A stretch of DNA of 64,000 bases from Oscillospiraceae bacterium (lineage in GTDB: Bacteria > Bacillota > Clostridia > Oscillospirales > Acutalibacteraceae), in NCBI GenBank assembly GCA_031256825.1, contig JAIRPV010000022.1:1-64000 (forward strand). Reading direction: 5' to 3'. Of this stretch, positions 8,747 through 16,595 are shown in pieces. The notes under the pieces were generated by a model. The model was not told the origin of the DNA and ran no database searches. It saw only the letters and a list, made by a program, of their open reading frames with translations. Position numbers and translations under genes: made by a program. Each line of letters begins with the position of its first letter. The first letter of the stretch is position 1.

Positions 8747-9154
8747 TTATTTCCGGTTATGTTCCCCGCACCAGGCGGCGATTTCGGTAATGAGTTCCAG
8801 CGGCAGCGGCTCTTTGTGCATCAGGCGAATGCCACCCTTTGTGGTATAAAAGCCCGCCAGCTTTTCGGCAAAAACACTCGTTGCCTCACCGCCGGGGTAC
8901 AGACCGATATGCTTTTTGAAGACCGCAAAGTGGATAAGGTTTTGCCCTTGCCAAAACGTCGGCATCTGCCACGAGATTTTTTCGGCGGCATCGGGCAGAG
9001 CGGCTTTTATCGCAGTATAGACCTCACGCAAACGTGGCTGGATATCCTCAGCTTGTAGCGCAATATAGCCTTCAATGGTTTCCGGTGGCTCAGTGCAAAA
9101 GTGATGTTGGTCTACATTCTCAAACTCCCGCTTGCATTTTGGACATTTCCACAT
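8747..9154 (-). CDS. DUF1801 (YdhG-like) protein with N-terminal zinc-ribbon-like segment
   Basis: The first 20 residues, MWKCPKCKREFENVDQHHFC, hold two CxxC-type metal ligands plus histidines. The rest (135 residues in all) matches the DUF1801/YdhG fold, with YIALQAEDIQPRLREVYTAI, ISWQMPTFWQGQ and HIGLYPGGEA. Some members have been linked to iron handling, but no firm function is known. It lies ten bases upstream of the DUF2200 gene. Confidence 0.75.
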   Translation of the reverse strand: MWKCPKCKREFENVDQHHFCTEPPETIEGYIALQAEDIQPRLREVYTAIKAALPDAAEKISWQMPTFWQGQNLIHFAVFKKHIGLYPGGEATSVFAEKLAGFYTTKGGIRLMHKEPLPLELITEIAAWCGEHNRK

Positions 9155-9164
9155 AGCTTTTATC

Positions 9165-9515
9165 TCAACTCCTCAGAACTTTCTCCATCGCCTTGCCTTT
9201 GGCCAGCTCGTCCACCAGCTTATCCAGGCGGCGGATGTTTTGCATCAGCGGGTCGGTGATTTCTTCCACGCGCACGCCGCAGATCACCCCCGTGATTTTG
9301 TGGGCGTTGGGGTTGATTTGCGGCGCTTGGGTATAAAAAGCTTCGTGATCCACCTGCTTCTCAATTTGCGCCTGCAAGCCCGCCGCGTCATACCCGGTCA
9401 GCCAGCAGATGACGGCGTCGACCTCCTCTTTGGCGCGCCCCTTGCGTTCGGCTTTTTGCACCAGCAGTGTGTAGACATCGGAAAAGGGCATTTGAAAGAT
9501 GCGTTCATTGGTCAT
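9165..9515 (-). CDS. DUF2200 family protein
   Basis: The 116-residue protein matches DUF2200 along its length: IFQMPFSDVYTLLVQKAERKG, VDAVICWLTGYD, and the most conserved end with ITGVICGVRVEEITDPLMQ and DELAKGKAMEKVLR. Function is unknown. Its ATG overlaps the TGA of a 16-codon upstream frame, suggesting coupled translation. Confidence 0.85.
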   Translation of the reverse strand: MTNERIFQMPFSDVYTLLVQKAERKGRAKEEVDAVICWLTGYDAAGLQAQIEKQVDHEAFYTQAPQINPNAHKITGVICGVRVEEITDPLMQNIRRLDKLVDELAKGKAMEKVLRS

Positions 9516-9562
9516 TGCTTTTTCTCGCTTTCTTTTGCGGCAAAATCGTATACGGTTTGCAT
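9512..9562 (-). CDS. 16-residue open frame coupled to the DUF2200 gene
   Basis: A GAGGAAAATCAC ribosome site precedes an ATG at 9562 that encodes MQTVYDFAAKESEKKQ and stops as ATGA on the DUF2200 start. The opening MQTVYDFAAK resembles the beginning of glutathione-peroxidase-like proteins, so it may be the remnant of a gene with an internal deletion. Alternatively it is a short leader peptide that delivers ribosomes to the next gene. Nothing shows it is functional as a peptide. Confidence 0.4.
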   Translation of the reverse strand: MQTVYDFAAKESEKKQ

Positions 9563-9587
9563 GTGATTTTCCTCCTCAAAAATGGAT

Positions 9588-10256
9588 TTACAGATTGATT
9601 TCTTCCCCCGGTTCAGCGATGACCTTGCCGGGCGCGTCCCACTTTTCCACCTCCCGTTGCTCGATTCGCCTGTCCTTAAAGAAGAATTCCTTGTCCCGTT
9701 CGCCAATGGGGCGCAAAACGCGGCACGGATTGCCCACGGCGACGACGTCGGGCGGGATGTCCTTCGTGACAATGCTTCCCGCGCCAATGACGCTGTTGTC
9801 GCCGACGGTCACGCCGGGCATCACCACGGCGTTGGCGCCGATCCAAACATTGCTGCCAATGCGCACCGGAGCTTGGTACTGTGCTTTTTTTCGGCGCAGC
9901 TCCGGCAAAATCGGGTGCCCGGCCGTTGCCAGCACCACATTCGGCGCAAACATGCAATTGTCGCCAATGTGAATTTCCGTGTCGTCCACCAATGTCAAAT
10001 TGAAGTTCGCGTAACAATCGCGGCCCCAATAGGTGTTGCAGCCCCAATTGGCGTGCACCGGCAATTCAATATAGGTGCCGTCGCCCACCGCGCCAAAAAA
10101 AGCGCGCAGCAGCCGCTCTTTCTTTTCCTGTTCGGTCGGGCGCGTGTGGTTGAGATCGAACAGCAGGTCAAGCTGCTTGGCCTGCTTCGCCATAAACGCC
10201 GCATCATCAAAATAGATCAGCTCGCCATTTTTGATTTTTTCTTCGTAATCGCTCAC
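9588..10256 (-). CDS. Maltose/galactoside O-acetyltransferase family (hexapeptide repeat)
   Basis: A 222-residue left-handed beta-helix acetyltransferase of the Maa/LacA/NodL group, which acetylates sugars with acetyl-CoA. The amino-terminal Mac domain (NGELIYFDDAAFMAKQAKQ) precedes hexapeptide turns and TAGHPILPELRR, with the catalytic histidine. It ends IVTKDIPPDVVAVGNPCRV plus a charged tail of some 35 residues longer than the simplest members. It starts with GTG overlapping the nitroreductase stop as GTGA. Confidence 0.88.
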   Translation of the reverse strand: MSDYEEKIKNGELIYFDDAAFMAKQAKQLDLLFDLNHTRPTEQEKKERLLRAFFGAVGDGTYIELPVHANWGCNTYWGRDCYANFNLTLVDDTEIHIGDNCMFAPNVVLATAGHPILPELRRKKAQYQAPVRIGSNVWIGANAVVMPGVTVGDNSVIGAGSIVTKDIPPDVVAVGNPCRVLRPIGERDKEFFFKDRRIEQREVEKWDAPGKVIAEPGEEINL

Positions 10257-10759
10257 AGCAGCATCTCCTCCAATGTGTTCTTTCTTGTATGCATGGCGGC
10301 GGGCTTGACGTCGTCAGCGGGATAGCCGATCGGCAGCAGCGCTAGGGGGATGATATTTTCCGGCAGGGCAAACAGCTCCGCCAGCTTTGCCGGGTCAAAA
10401 TGCGCCACCCAGCAGGAGCCCAAGCCCTGCTCGTGCGCGGCGAACATCAGATGGGTGGTGACGATACTGGCATCGATTTCGCCCAGTTCCTTTCCGTCGA
10501 TGGTGCCGCGCTTGGCGCTGATTTTGTTGTCGTAGCAAATCAGCAGCACCAAAGGCGCGCCGAACCGGCAGGGGGAGCTTTCATCGATCTTCGCCAAATC
10601 ATCCCCCGTGACGACCTTCACGCGCTGGGGCTGATAATTGCACGCCGTGGGCGCAATGCGCCCGGCTTCCAAAATGGCCGCCAGCTTGTCGTCCTCAACA
10701 GGTGTTGCGTTGAATTTGCGGACAGAATAGCGGTCCGCGGCTGATTGTAAAAATGACAT
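10253..10759 (-). CDS. Nitroreductase family protein
   Basis: A 168-residue FMN-dependent nitroreductase-fold protein. RYSVRKF near the start, ILEAGRIAPTACNYQPQRV, and the closing LLPIGYPADD are standard FMN-pocket blocks. The natural substrate is unknown; the family reduces nitro compounds, quinones or flavins. It is translationally coupled to the downstream acetyltransferase. Confidence 0.9.
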   Translation of the reverse strand: MSFLQSAADRYSVRKFNATPVEDDKLAAILEAGRIAPTACNYQPQRVKVVTGDDLAKIDESSPCRFGAPLVLLICYDNKISAKRGTIDGKELGEIDASIVTTHLMFAAHEQGLGSCWVAHFDPAKLAELFALPENIIPLALLPIGYPADDVKPAAMHTRKNTLEEMLL

Positions 10760-10826
10760 GTGAGATTCCTCCTACTCATCAAACCCGAAGTTCTGTACCC
10801 AAGTCTTAACATACTCCTCAATCAGT

Positions 10827-11870
10827 TCAAACTTTTTGATGGTATGAGGAGCGCCATGCAAGATACTGTTCGATATTTTTCACTTTGTGCGGAGGAAACT
10901 CTTCCGGCAAAGCATCAAAAGGAAACCAACGCAATTCTGTCACTTCGCTTGCTTGCGGACGAAGTTCGCCTGTCCATTCGGTACAAACATAACGAGCTAT
11001 CACGTTATATACGACATCGCCGCTCGGATAGACACTGCGTGGCGTATCTGTATGGAGAAAATCATAGAGTTCCAGCTTTTGCGCTGTCAACCCAGTTTCT
11101 TCAAATAACTCTCGCTTTGCCGTTTCATCCATGCTCTCGCCCAACTCCATGGAACCCGCCGGATATTCCCATGTTCCGTTATCTTTGCGGCGTTCCAGCA
11201 GGATTTCACCCTGGCCGTTATCCACGATAATGCTGGCTCCAACTTGAATCAGCGGCCTGTGTCCCACAACTTTACGCAAATCCATGATATAGCCTTTGGG
11301 TGTGTCGTCGGTTTTGCCGAAATAATCTTCGGCAAGGATGGCGTACTGCACTGTATCAACAAGAACGCCCTTGCGAACCTTGTTTTTGCGGAACGTTCCT
11401 TCATGCAGCATACCCGCTTTTTGCAAAACACGCCCGCTTGCAGGGTTGAGCGGGTTATGAGTTGCCCACACGCGCTGTAATCCTACCACTTCAAAGCAAT
11501 ACCCCAGCACCGCCGTCAACGCTTCTGTTGCATAGCCTTGATTCCACCATGCCTTGCCAAACGTGTAACCTACTTCCGCACTCTTTGCATCTGCGTCAGT
11601 TTCCGCAAAGTCAATCGTACCGATCAGTTCACTGCCTGCTTTCAGCGTTACAGCAAAGCAATTCCACTTATCTTTTTCCCCGAAATGATCTCTCCACATG
11701 CGCACATGTGACTGCGTTTGCTTCAAATTTTCGCTGACGTCGTGGAATGCAAAACGCATAACCTCCGGGTCACTATATACGTTGCGATGCAATGCCTCCG
11801 CATCCTCCAGCGTAAACCGCCGCAGGGTAAGCCGCTCTGTTTCGAGCGTGACTGCGCCTTTGTGGGTCAT
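10827..11870 (-). CDS. GNAT acetyltransferase - Nudix hydrolase fusion
   Basis: One 347-residue frame joins two enzymes. Residues 1-190 are a RimJ/RimL-type GNAT acetyltransferase (LETERLTLRRFTLEDAEAL, VGYTFGKAWWNQGYATEAL, NPASGRVLQKAGM). Residues about 205-347 are a Nudix hydrolase with the Nudix box matching the GX5EX7REUXEEXGU pattern in GSMELGESMDETAKRELFEETG. AGGAGG six bases before the ATG at 11870 sets the start. An internal ATG opens the Nudix part (MDLRKVVG) with a poor ribosome site, so separate translation is possible but less likely. Substrates are unknown. Confidence 0.85.
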   Translation of the reverse strand: MTHKGAVTLETERLTLRRFTLEDAEALHRNVYSDPEVMRFAFHDVSENLKQTQSHVRMWRDHFGEKDKWNCFAVTLKAGSELIGTIDFAETDADAKSAEVGYTFGKAWWNQGYATEALTAVLGYCFEVVGLQRVWATHNPLNPASGRVLQKAGMLHEGTFRKNKVRKGVLVDTVQYAILAEDYFGKTDDTPKGYIMDLRKVVGHRPLIQVGASIIVDNGQGEILLERRKDNGTWEYPAGSMELGESMDETAKRELFEETGLTAQKLELYDFLHTDTPRSVYPSGDVVYNVIARYVCTEWTGELRPQASEVTELRWFPFDALPEEFPPHKVKNIEQYLAWRSSYHQKV

Positions 11871-11911
11871 GGCGCTACCTCCTGCTATTTCAAAAGGACA
11901 ACAAAACAATA

Positions 11912-11960
11912 AAGAAAACCGCCAATAAACCCTAGTTTTCCTGAGGTTTTCGGCGGTTTT
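11912..11960 (-). terminator. Terminator after tRNA-Thr
   Basis: On the minus strand AAAACCGCC and GGCGGTTTT pair across a loop of about 30 bases, followed by CTTTATT. It sits just downstream of the tRNA and before the GNAT-Nudix gene. Confidence 0.55.
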
Positions 11961-11965
11961 GCCGC

Positions 11966-12041
11966 TGGAGCCAACAGTGGGACTCAAACCCACGACCTGC
12001 TGATTACAAATCAGCTGCTCTATCAACTGAGCTATGTTGGC
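11966..12041 (-). tRNA. tRNA-Thr (anticodon TGT)
   Basis: A complete 76-base cloverleaf with acceptor stem GCCAACA/TGTTGGC, D arm, anticodon stem-loop CTGATTTGTAATCAG with anticodon TGT reading ACA, a T arm with GGTTTGAGTCC, and an encoded CCA end. Confidence 0.97.
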
Positions 12042-12068
12042 AGAAAGTTGCCGCAGCGCGGCAACTGG

Positions 12069-12395
12069 CTACGAGGTCTTTTTGAGCGCGCGTTCAAGCC
12101 AAACGCTGGCGATGTCTATTGCGTTATAAAGCCCGCGGCGCTCGCAGCGCTGCTGGATGCGCTCAAACAGGCCCAGTTCATCGTCGGTGCTCATCAGCGT
12201 CACCACAACTTTATCCGCAACGTCCATGCCGCCCACTTGCTTTGTTGTGGAGATTTTTAGCCACACCACGTAAGGGTCGGCTAAGCTGCCATAATAAATC
12301 GTATCGCCGCAGCGCACCAGCGGGTGGCCTTTGTAGATCCAGAAGGGCGATTTTTCCTGCGCGGCAGGTGGTTCCTTCACCAAGGTTTCGGGCAT
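12069..12395 (-). CDS. Conserved-looking small protein downstream of ireB, function unknown
   Basis: I do not recognise this 108-residue protein. It is predicted soluble, starts with a short polar tail, then shows FWIYKGHPLVRCGDTIYYG and VADKVVVTLMSTDDELGLFERIQ, and has a charged helical end. It shares one base with the ireB stop and is clearly in that operon. The first half resembles a small beta-barrel, the second a helix. Coding is supported by the coupling and the absence of a competing frame. Confidence 0.7.
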   Translation of the reverse strand: MPETLVKEPPAAQEKSPFWIYKGHPLVRCGDTIYYGSLADPYVVWLKISTTKQVGGMDVADKVVVTLMSTDDELGLFERIQQRCERRGLYNAIDIASVWLERALKKTS

Positions 12396-12652
12396 TATTT
12401 TACCTCATCTCTCTGCAAATAATTGCGCACCAACGCTTGCAGCAGCTCGTCGCGGTCAATGCGGCGCACAAGGCTGCGGGCGTTGTTATGGGTGGTGATA
12501 TAGGTCGGGTCTTCCGACAGGATGTAGCCCACAATTTGGCTGATGGGGTTATACCCTTTTTCTTCCAGCGCCTGATGAACAGCGCGGAGGATCTGGCGCA
12601 TCTCTTCTTCCGGCTCGTTTTTGATTTTGAATTGAATGGTCGCGTCGTTCAT
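12395..12652 (-). CDS. ireB: IreB-family regulatory phosphoprotein (UPF0297, YrzL)
   Basis: The 85-residue protein matches UPF0297 closely: [25 protein letters not shown] followed by [22 protein letters not shown]. In enterococci IreB is a substrate of the IreK PASTA kinase and a negative regulator of cephalosporin resistance. The residue phosphorylated there lies in the amino-terminal segment; here only Thr5 is a candidate. A PASTA pseudokinase is encoded 20 kb away in this window. Its own promoter lies directly upstream. Confidence 0.92.
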   Translation of the reverse strand: MNDATIQFKIKNEPEEEMRQILRAVHQALEEKGYNPISQIVGYILSEDPTYITTHNNARSLVRRIDRDELLQALVRNYLQRDEVK

Positions 12653-12679
12653 GCTCGGCCCCCTTTCCTACTACCTACT

Positions 12680-12708
12680 ATTATAAACGATTCCGGCGCA
12701 AATTTCAA
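12680..12708 (-). promoter_or_regulatory. Promoter of ireB
   Basis: TTGAAA (12703-12708), 17 bp, TATAAT (12680-12685) on the minus strand, about 28 bases before the ireB start. Confidence 0.8.
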
Positions 12709-12762
12709 TCCCCTGGAAGAAAATATTTTAGTTTTTTTTGCTTTGGGGCTGGTCAACCCTGG

Positions 12763-12963
12763 CGGGATATGCTATAATAAGCAAAAGAGCGGTGGCGAGG
12801 TAAGAATTTTGCTGAGCAGTTGCCGATGACGAGCTGCTCACCGCGGGATATGCTATAATAAGCGCAAGAGCGGTGGCGAGGTAAGAATTTTGCTGAGCAG
12901 TTGCCGATGACGAGCTGCTCACCGCAGGTGTGCTATAATAGGCACAAGAGCGGTGGCGAGGTG
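12763..12963 (+). repeat. Promoter-hairpin element, two tandem copies plus a partial third
   Basis: Two full units of about 81 bp (12763-12843 and 12844-12924) are nearly identical; a third begins at 12925 and breaks off near 12963. Each unit has a -10-like TATAAT (12773-12778, 12854-12859, 12934-12939) inside a TGCTATAATA-GC palindrome, then GCGGTGGCGAGG, then a GAGCAG/CTGCTC stem capped by TTGCCGATGACGAG, closing with CACCGC. The first copy has TGGTCA 17 bp upstream of TATAAT. Related copies lie at 32.2, 45.2 and 59.6 kb. A 64-codon minus-strand frame across this array is an accident of the repeat. Confidence 0.85.
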
Positions 12964-12983
12964 TGATTTCGGTGCGACTTTTT

Positions 12984-13462
12984 GGTGAAGAATTGTCGCG
13001 CAGGTATGATTTTCAGAACGGGTTCTCGGCGGCGCTCAATGACAATAGTTCGAAATTTCGGAATGGCGGACTGGTTTTTGACCCCTTTTCAGAGCCAAAT
13101 TCCAGTATTTCGGAATTTCGGAATCTTGCAAAAATGCGACACAACGGCACAAAGCACGCGGCGAACAATGATCTTGCGAAAACAATTGACCGTGACAAAT
13201 TAGCACGAAACGATGACGAATCACGGTGAAGAATTGTCGCGTTGGTATGATTTTCAGAACGGGTTCTCGGCGGCGCTCAATGACAATAGTTCGAAATTTC
13301 GGAATGGCGAACCGGTTTTTGACCCCTTTTCAGAGCCAAATTCCAGTATTCCGAAATTTCGGAATCTTGCAAAAATGCGACATAACGGCACAAAACACGA
13401 GCGAACGATAATCTTGCGAAAACAATCGACTGTGACAAATAAGCACGAAACGATGACGAATC
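12984..13462 (+). repeat. Tandem direct repeat, two copies of about 240 bp
   Basis: Copy one (12984-13224) and copy two (13225-13462) align at an offset of 241 then 240 bases and differ at only a small share of positions. Each holds clustered TTCGGAAT-type half-sites, and copy two contains the perfect 18-bp palindrome ATTCCGAAATTTCGGAAT (one arm is altered in copy one). Short frames through it are not conserved as proteins. It directly precedes the ribosome site of the phosphatase-like gene at 13480, so it is a candidate operator or untranslated leader. With 12763-12963 it fills the only gene-free stretch longer than 800 bases. Confidence 0.85.
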
Positions 13463-13479
13463 CGAAGGAGGAAACGCAC

Positions 13480-14451
13480 ATGATTCTCTGGAGACCCCTT
13501 ACATCCCTGATCAGCCTGATTGTGGCGCTGGTCACATTTGCCGGGCCGGGCACGGCGGAAAAAGCAACAAACGACGCCTACCTCAATACGCTTGACCGTT
13601 CCGGCTTTTTTGCCAACACGGCGGCGGACGCCATTCCTCAAACGGCGCTGCACGACGTGGTGCTGCGGCACTTTGAAGGCCCGCTCCCCGCCGGGAAGAC
13701 GGCGAAGAAATGCATTGTGTTCGGGTTCGACGGCGCGCGCGCCGACGTTTTATTCCATTCCGCCGGCCAGAAAAAAAGCGGCATTCAAGCCCTCAAGGCC
13801 GATGGCGGCCTCGTTTACCAAATGTATACCGGCGGGAAATCGCCAAATTTGCAGCTGACCAAAACGGCCCCGGGCTGGACGAGCATGCTCACCGGCCAGT
13901 GGACCCGCGGGCACCATGTTTTGTTCAATGGCGCTATGAAGGGCGTGTATCCGCTGACGCTTTTCACGGAATTGGTGCGAAAAGATCTGGTGCGCGGCAC
14001 CGGTTTTCTGGTGAGCTGGAAAACGCACTTCACCAATCTCATCAGCACATATCGCATAGAAAAAGAATATGCCAAGTGGAAGGGCTACGGTTCTCGCATG
14101 GTATGGGACTGCCAGCCCGACGACGCGGGCACGGCGGCGGCCACCCTTGCCATGGCAAAAGACACAAGCGCCGGCCAGGCCGATTTTATTTTCTGCATTC
14201 TGGAGTATTGCGACCACGAGGGGCACAGTTCGGGCTATGGCGACCAGAACCCCGCGTATATTCAGGCATTCCGGGAGGCCGATCGGGACGCTTACAACAT
14301 TCTACAGGCCATTCAGGCGCGGCCGGGATACGCGAAGGAGGATTGGCTGATTCTTTTTACAAGCGATCATGGCGGAATCAACCGCAACCATGGTGCCCAG
14401 TACGCCGTGGAGCGGCAGATCTATTTGGCGAGCAACAAGGCGCTGTTTTGA
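13480..14451 (+). CDS. Alkaline phosphatase superfamily hydrolase, exported (paralogue 1)
   Basis: A 323-residue protein with an amino-terminal hydrophobic signal (LTSLISLIVALVTFAGPGTA). The core matches the alkaline phosphatase/phosphodiesterase/sulfatase fold: metal ligands in CIVFGFDGARAD (residues 86-97), APGWTSMLTGQW around the nucleophile region, EYCDHEGHSSGYG, and FTSDHGGINRNHG near the end. The substrate is unknown. The start is set by AAGGAGG before the ATG; the frame runs further upstream only through the direct repeat. A paralogue is encoded at 39944-40939. Confidence 0.8.
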   Translation: MILWRPLTSLISLIVALVTFAGPGTAEKATNDAYLNTLDRSGFFANTAADAIPQTALHDVVLRHFEGPLPAGKTAKKCIVFGFDGARADVLFHSAGQKKSGIQALKADGGLVYQMYTGGKSPNLQLTKTAPGWTSMLTGQWTRGHHVLFNGAMKGVYPLTLFTELVRKDLVRGTGFLVSWKTHFTNLISTYRIEKEYAKWKGYGSRMVWDCQPDDAGTAAATLAMAKDTSAGQADFIFCILEYCDHEGHSSGYGDQNPAYIQAFREADRDAYNILQAIQARPGYAKEDWLILFTSDHGGINRNHGAQYAVERQIYLASNKALF

Positions 14452-14473
14452 GAAGGGCGTTTTGCGCTCTGTT

Positions 14474-14501
14474 TTGCGCGCGCCGCGGCCTTCCGTATAA
14501 T
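14474..14501 (+). promoter_or_regulatory. Promoter of the DUF4491 gene
   Basis: TTGCGC (14474-14479), 16 bp, TATAAT (14496-14501), about 55 bases before the start codon. Confidence 0.6.
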
Positions 14502-14555
14502 ACGCCCATTCACGGCAACCCTATGACCAAACCAATTTGGATAGGAGCGCCGGAT

Positions 14556-14870
14556 ATGAATGTTTGGGGGATTCTGGTTGGGCTGTTCAGCTTTCTGCTC
14601 ATCGGAGCGCTGCACCCGGTGGTGATCAAGGCCGAATATCACTTGGGCAAGCGGTGCTGGCCGTTGTTTTTGGCGGCCGGATTGCTGTGCGGCGGGGCGG
14701 CGCTTTTGGTGCGGCAGGCTTATGTTTCCGTTGGCCTTGGCGTTGCCGGCACTTCGTTGCTGTGGTGCATCAAAGAATTATACGAGCAGGAAGAGCGCGT
14801 GCGCAAAGGCTGGTACCCCGCGAAGCCGGAGCGAAAACGAGAACCGGCGCCGCCGGAGTTGCAGCCATAA
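14556..14870 (+). CDS. DUF4491 family membrane protein
   Basis: A 104-residue protein with three hydrophobic stretches (about residues 3-18, 34-49, 56-70), beginning MNVWGILVGLFSFLLIGALHPVVIKAEYHLGKRCWP and followed by a charged tail. The pattern fits DUF4491, small integral membrane proteins of unknown role. AGGAG precedes the start by about ten bases. It has its own promoter. Confidence 0.8.
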   Translation: MNVWGILVGLFSFLLIGALHPVVIKAEYHLGKRCWPLFLAAGLLCGGAALLVRQAYVSVGLGVAGTSLLWCIKELYEQEERVRKGWYPAKPERKREPAPPELQP

Positions 14871-14906
14871 CAGCGTTCGAGGAAGGGGTTGCGGCGCGGC
14901 GGCTGG

Positions 14907-15644
14907 TTACCCGCCGCATTCTATGATTTGCGCCATCCCGGATCGGGAAGGATACGCCCAGGTGAATGTGCGCGAGACGGGGCTGTAGATGACAAGCCGG
15001 AAAAAGGCGGTGTTCGGCGGCGTGACCAGGGCAATCGTTTCGGAATGGATGTAGGTCGTGTTCCCGTCCGTCATATTGCTTTGGAAGACAGAATCCAGCA
15101 CCGCATAGGATGCGTTCGCGAAGAAAACGCCGATGTTGCCGACATAGCCGGAAGCGTTTGCGGCGGGGCTGATGACGCTCGAAGGGAACTTAATCACATA
15201 CCCGGTATTGGGCTTGGCGGCAATGTAGCCGCTTGCGTCAATGGTCAGGCCATTTTCTTCTTTTGCCGCGATGGAGTTGAGGGGCGTATTTGTGGTAGCG
15301 GCGATCGTCAGGGGGTTGTAGTGCACGGCCAAGGTTCGCGCGGCCGGAGCTGGCCCAGTTGGGCCGGGCGCTCCAGTTGGGCCGGGTAAACCAGCTGGGC
15401 CGGGCAAACCAGCTGGGCCAGGCGCTCCGGGCGGGCCGGGTGCTCCAGCTGGGCCGGGCAAACCAGCTGGGCCGGGGGATCCGGTCGGGCCGGGTAAACC
15501 AGCTGGGCCGGGTGCTCCAGCTGGGCCGGGTGCTCCAGCTGGGCCAGGCAAACCCATTGGGCCAGTTGCTCCCGTTGCGCCGGGACGACCCGCGGCACCG
15601 ATGTAGCAAGGAGCACAGCAGCGGCCATTCCAATGATATTGCAT
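14907..15644 (-). CDS. Collagen-like (Gly-X-Y) surface protein with BclA-type head
   Basis: After a short cysteine-containing amino-terminus ([16 protein letters not shown]), residues 17 to about 100 form an unbroken Gly-X-Y run rich in [14 protein letters not shown] globular carboxy-terminal domain of about 140 residues follows and resembles the BclA/C1q-like heads of exosporium filaments. Such proteins trimerise and decorate spores or cell surfaces. I chose the ATG at 15644 because GAGG lies eight bases before it; the upstream ATG has no ribosome site. The repeat region is highly repetitive in DNA and may vary in length between strains. Confidence 0.85.
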   Translation of the reverse strand: MQYHWNGRCCAPCYIGAAGRPGATGATGPMGLPGPAGAPGPAGAPGPAGLPGPTGSPGPAGLPGPAGAPGPPGAPGPAGLPGPAGLPGPTGAPGPTGPAPAARTLAVHYNPLTIAATTNTPLNSIAAKEENGLTIDASGYIAAKPNTGYVIKFPSSVISPAANASGYVGNIGVFFANASYAVLDSVFQSNMTDGNTTYIHSETIALVTPPNTAFFRLVIYSPVSRTFTWAYPSRSGMAQIIECGG

Positions 15645-15762
15645 ATCCTTTTCCTCGCGCCGGCGCTTGATTCTTGCCATGCCAAGGGCGCCGGGCGCCG
15701 CTGATGTTCCAGCGTCTCTATCAAATTATATTCATACGATGCAATTTTTGCTTATGGAACCC

Positions 15763-15800
15763 GATAAAAAACCCGTCTGCTCTCAATGAGGGCGGACGGT
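15763..15800 (-). terminator. Terminator after the second ZIP gene
   Basis: On the minus strand CCGTCCGC...GCAGACGGG forms a stem of about eight pairs, followed by GTTTTTTATC. It ends the ZIP transcript before the collagen-like gene. Confidence 0.75.
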
Positions 15801-15848
15801 GCGTGGTTGATTTTTTTCGGATGCGTTTCGTCCCCGGGATGGGAGCGC

Positions 15849-16595
15849 CTACATTTGCTCCATGCACATCATCATCAAAAACCCCAGCAGCGCCCCCAGC
15901 GTTGGCAGATACGCCCGGCGGCCAGAGGAATTTTCTTCGTGGCAGGCCGGAATCAGTTCGTGCACACAGACCCAGAGCATTGCCCCGGCGGCGAAGCTAA
16001 GCAAAAACGGCAGCGCCTGCCGCGAAAATGTTACCATTAACGCGCCAAAGATAGCGGTGATCGGTTCCACCGCGCCGGAGCCGTTCCCCCACAAGAAGCT
16101 GCGCCAACGGCTTTTGCCCGCCTGCCGCAGGGGGAGCGACACCGCCGCGCCCTCGGGGAAGTTTTGGACGCCAATGCCGACCGCGACCGAAATCGCTGCC
16201 AGCAGCGCTTCGCGGCCCGGATTCTGCGCCAGCGCGCCGAACGCGACGCCCACGGCCAGCCCCTCCGGGATATTGTGCAGTGTGATAGAGAACAGCAGCA
16301 TCTTTGTGGTGTTGCGCCCCTGAGGGCGGATGCGCGCGAGCAGTTTGTCGGTGCCCAGCAAAAACGCCGCCCCTGCCAGCGCCCCCGTGGTTACGGTTGC
16401 CCAGTGCGCCAGCGCCAGCGCGGGTTCGAGCAGCGACCAAACGCTTGCCGCCAGCATGATTCCGGCGGAAGCGCCCAGCAATGTGTTGAGCACGCGGGTG
16501 TGCGGCTTGCGGAAAAAGAACACCGTTGCGGCTCCCAGCGTGTTGGATAGACAGCAGCACAGCGAAGCGGCAAACGCCTGCGCCCAATAAGGCAT
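15849..16595 (-). CDS. ZIP family metal transporter (second paralogue)
   Basis: A 248-residue ZIP transporter with HNIPEGLAVGVAFGAL and VQNFPEGAAVSLPL, the paired metal-binding helices of the family. It differs clearly from the copy at 7892-8683 in the amino-terminal half and the loop, so the two may differ in metal or regulation. GGAGGGG lies close before the ATG, and a strong terminator follows. The 170 bases on its 5' side hold a TTGACA-like and TATACT-like pair but nothing else certain. Confidence 0.9.
   Translation of the reverse strand: MPYWAQAFAASLCCCLSNTLGAATVFFFRKPHTRVLNTLLGASAGIMLAASVWSLLEPALALAHWATVTTGALAGAAFLLGTDKLLARIRPQGRNTTKMLLFSITLHNIPEGLAVGVAFGALAQNPGREALLAAISVAVGIGVQNFPEGAAVSLPLRQAGKSRWRSFLWGNGSGAVEPITAIFGALMVTFSRQALPFLLSFAAGAMLWVCVHELIPACHEENSSGRRAYLPTLGALLGFLMMMCMEQM

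Noticed and set aside
12728-12922. A 64-codon minus-strand frame with two near-identical halves
   Set aside because: It is the translation of the tandem promoter-hairpin element; no ribosome site, and the element's other copies do not keep the frame.
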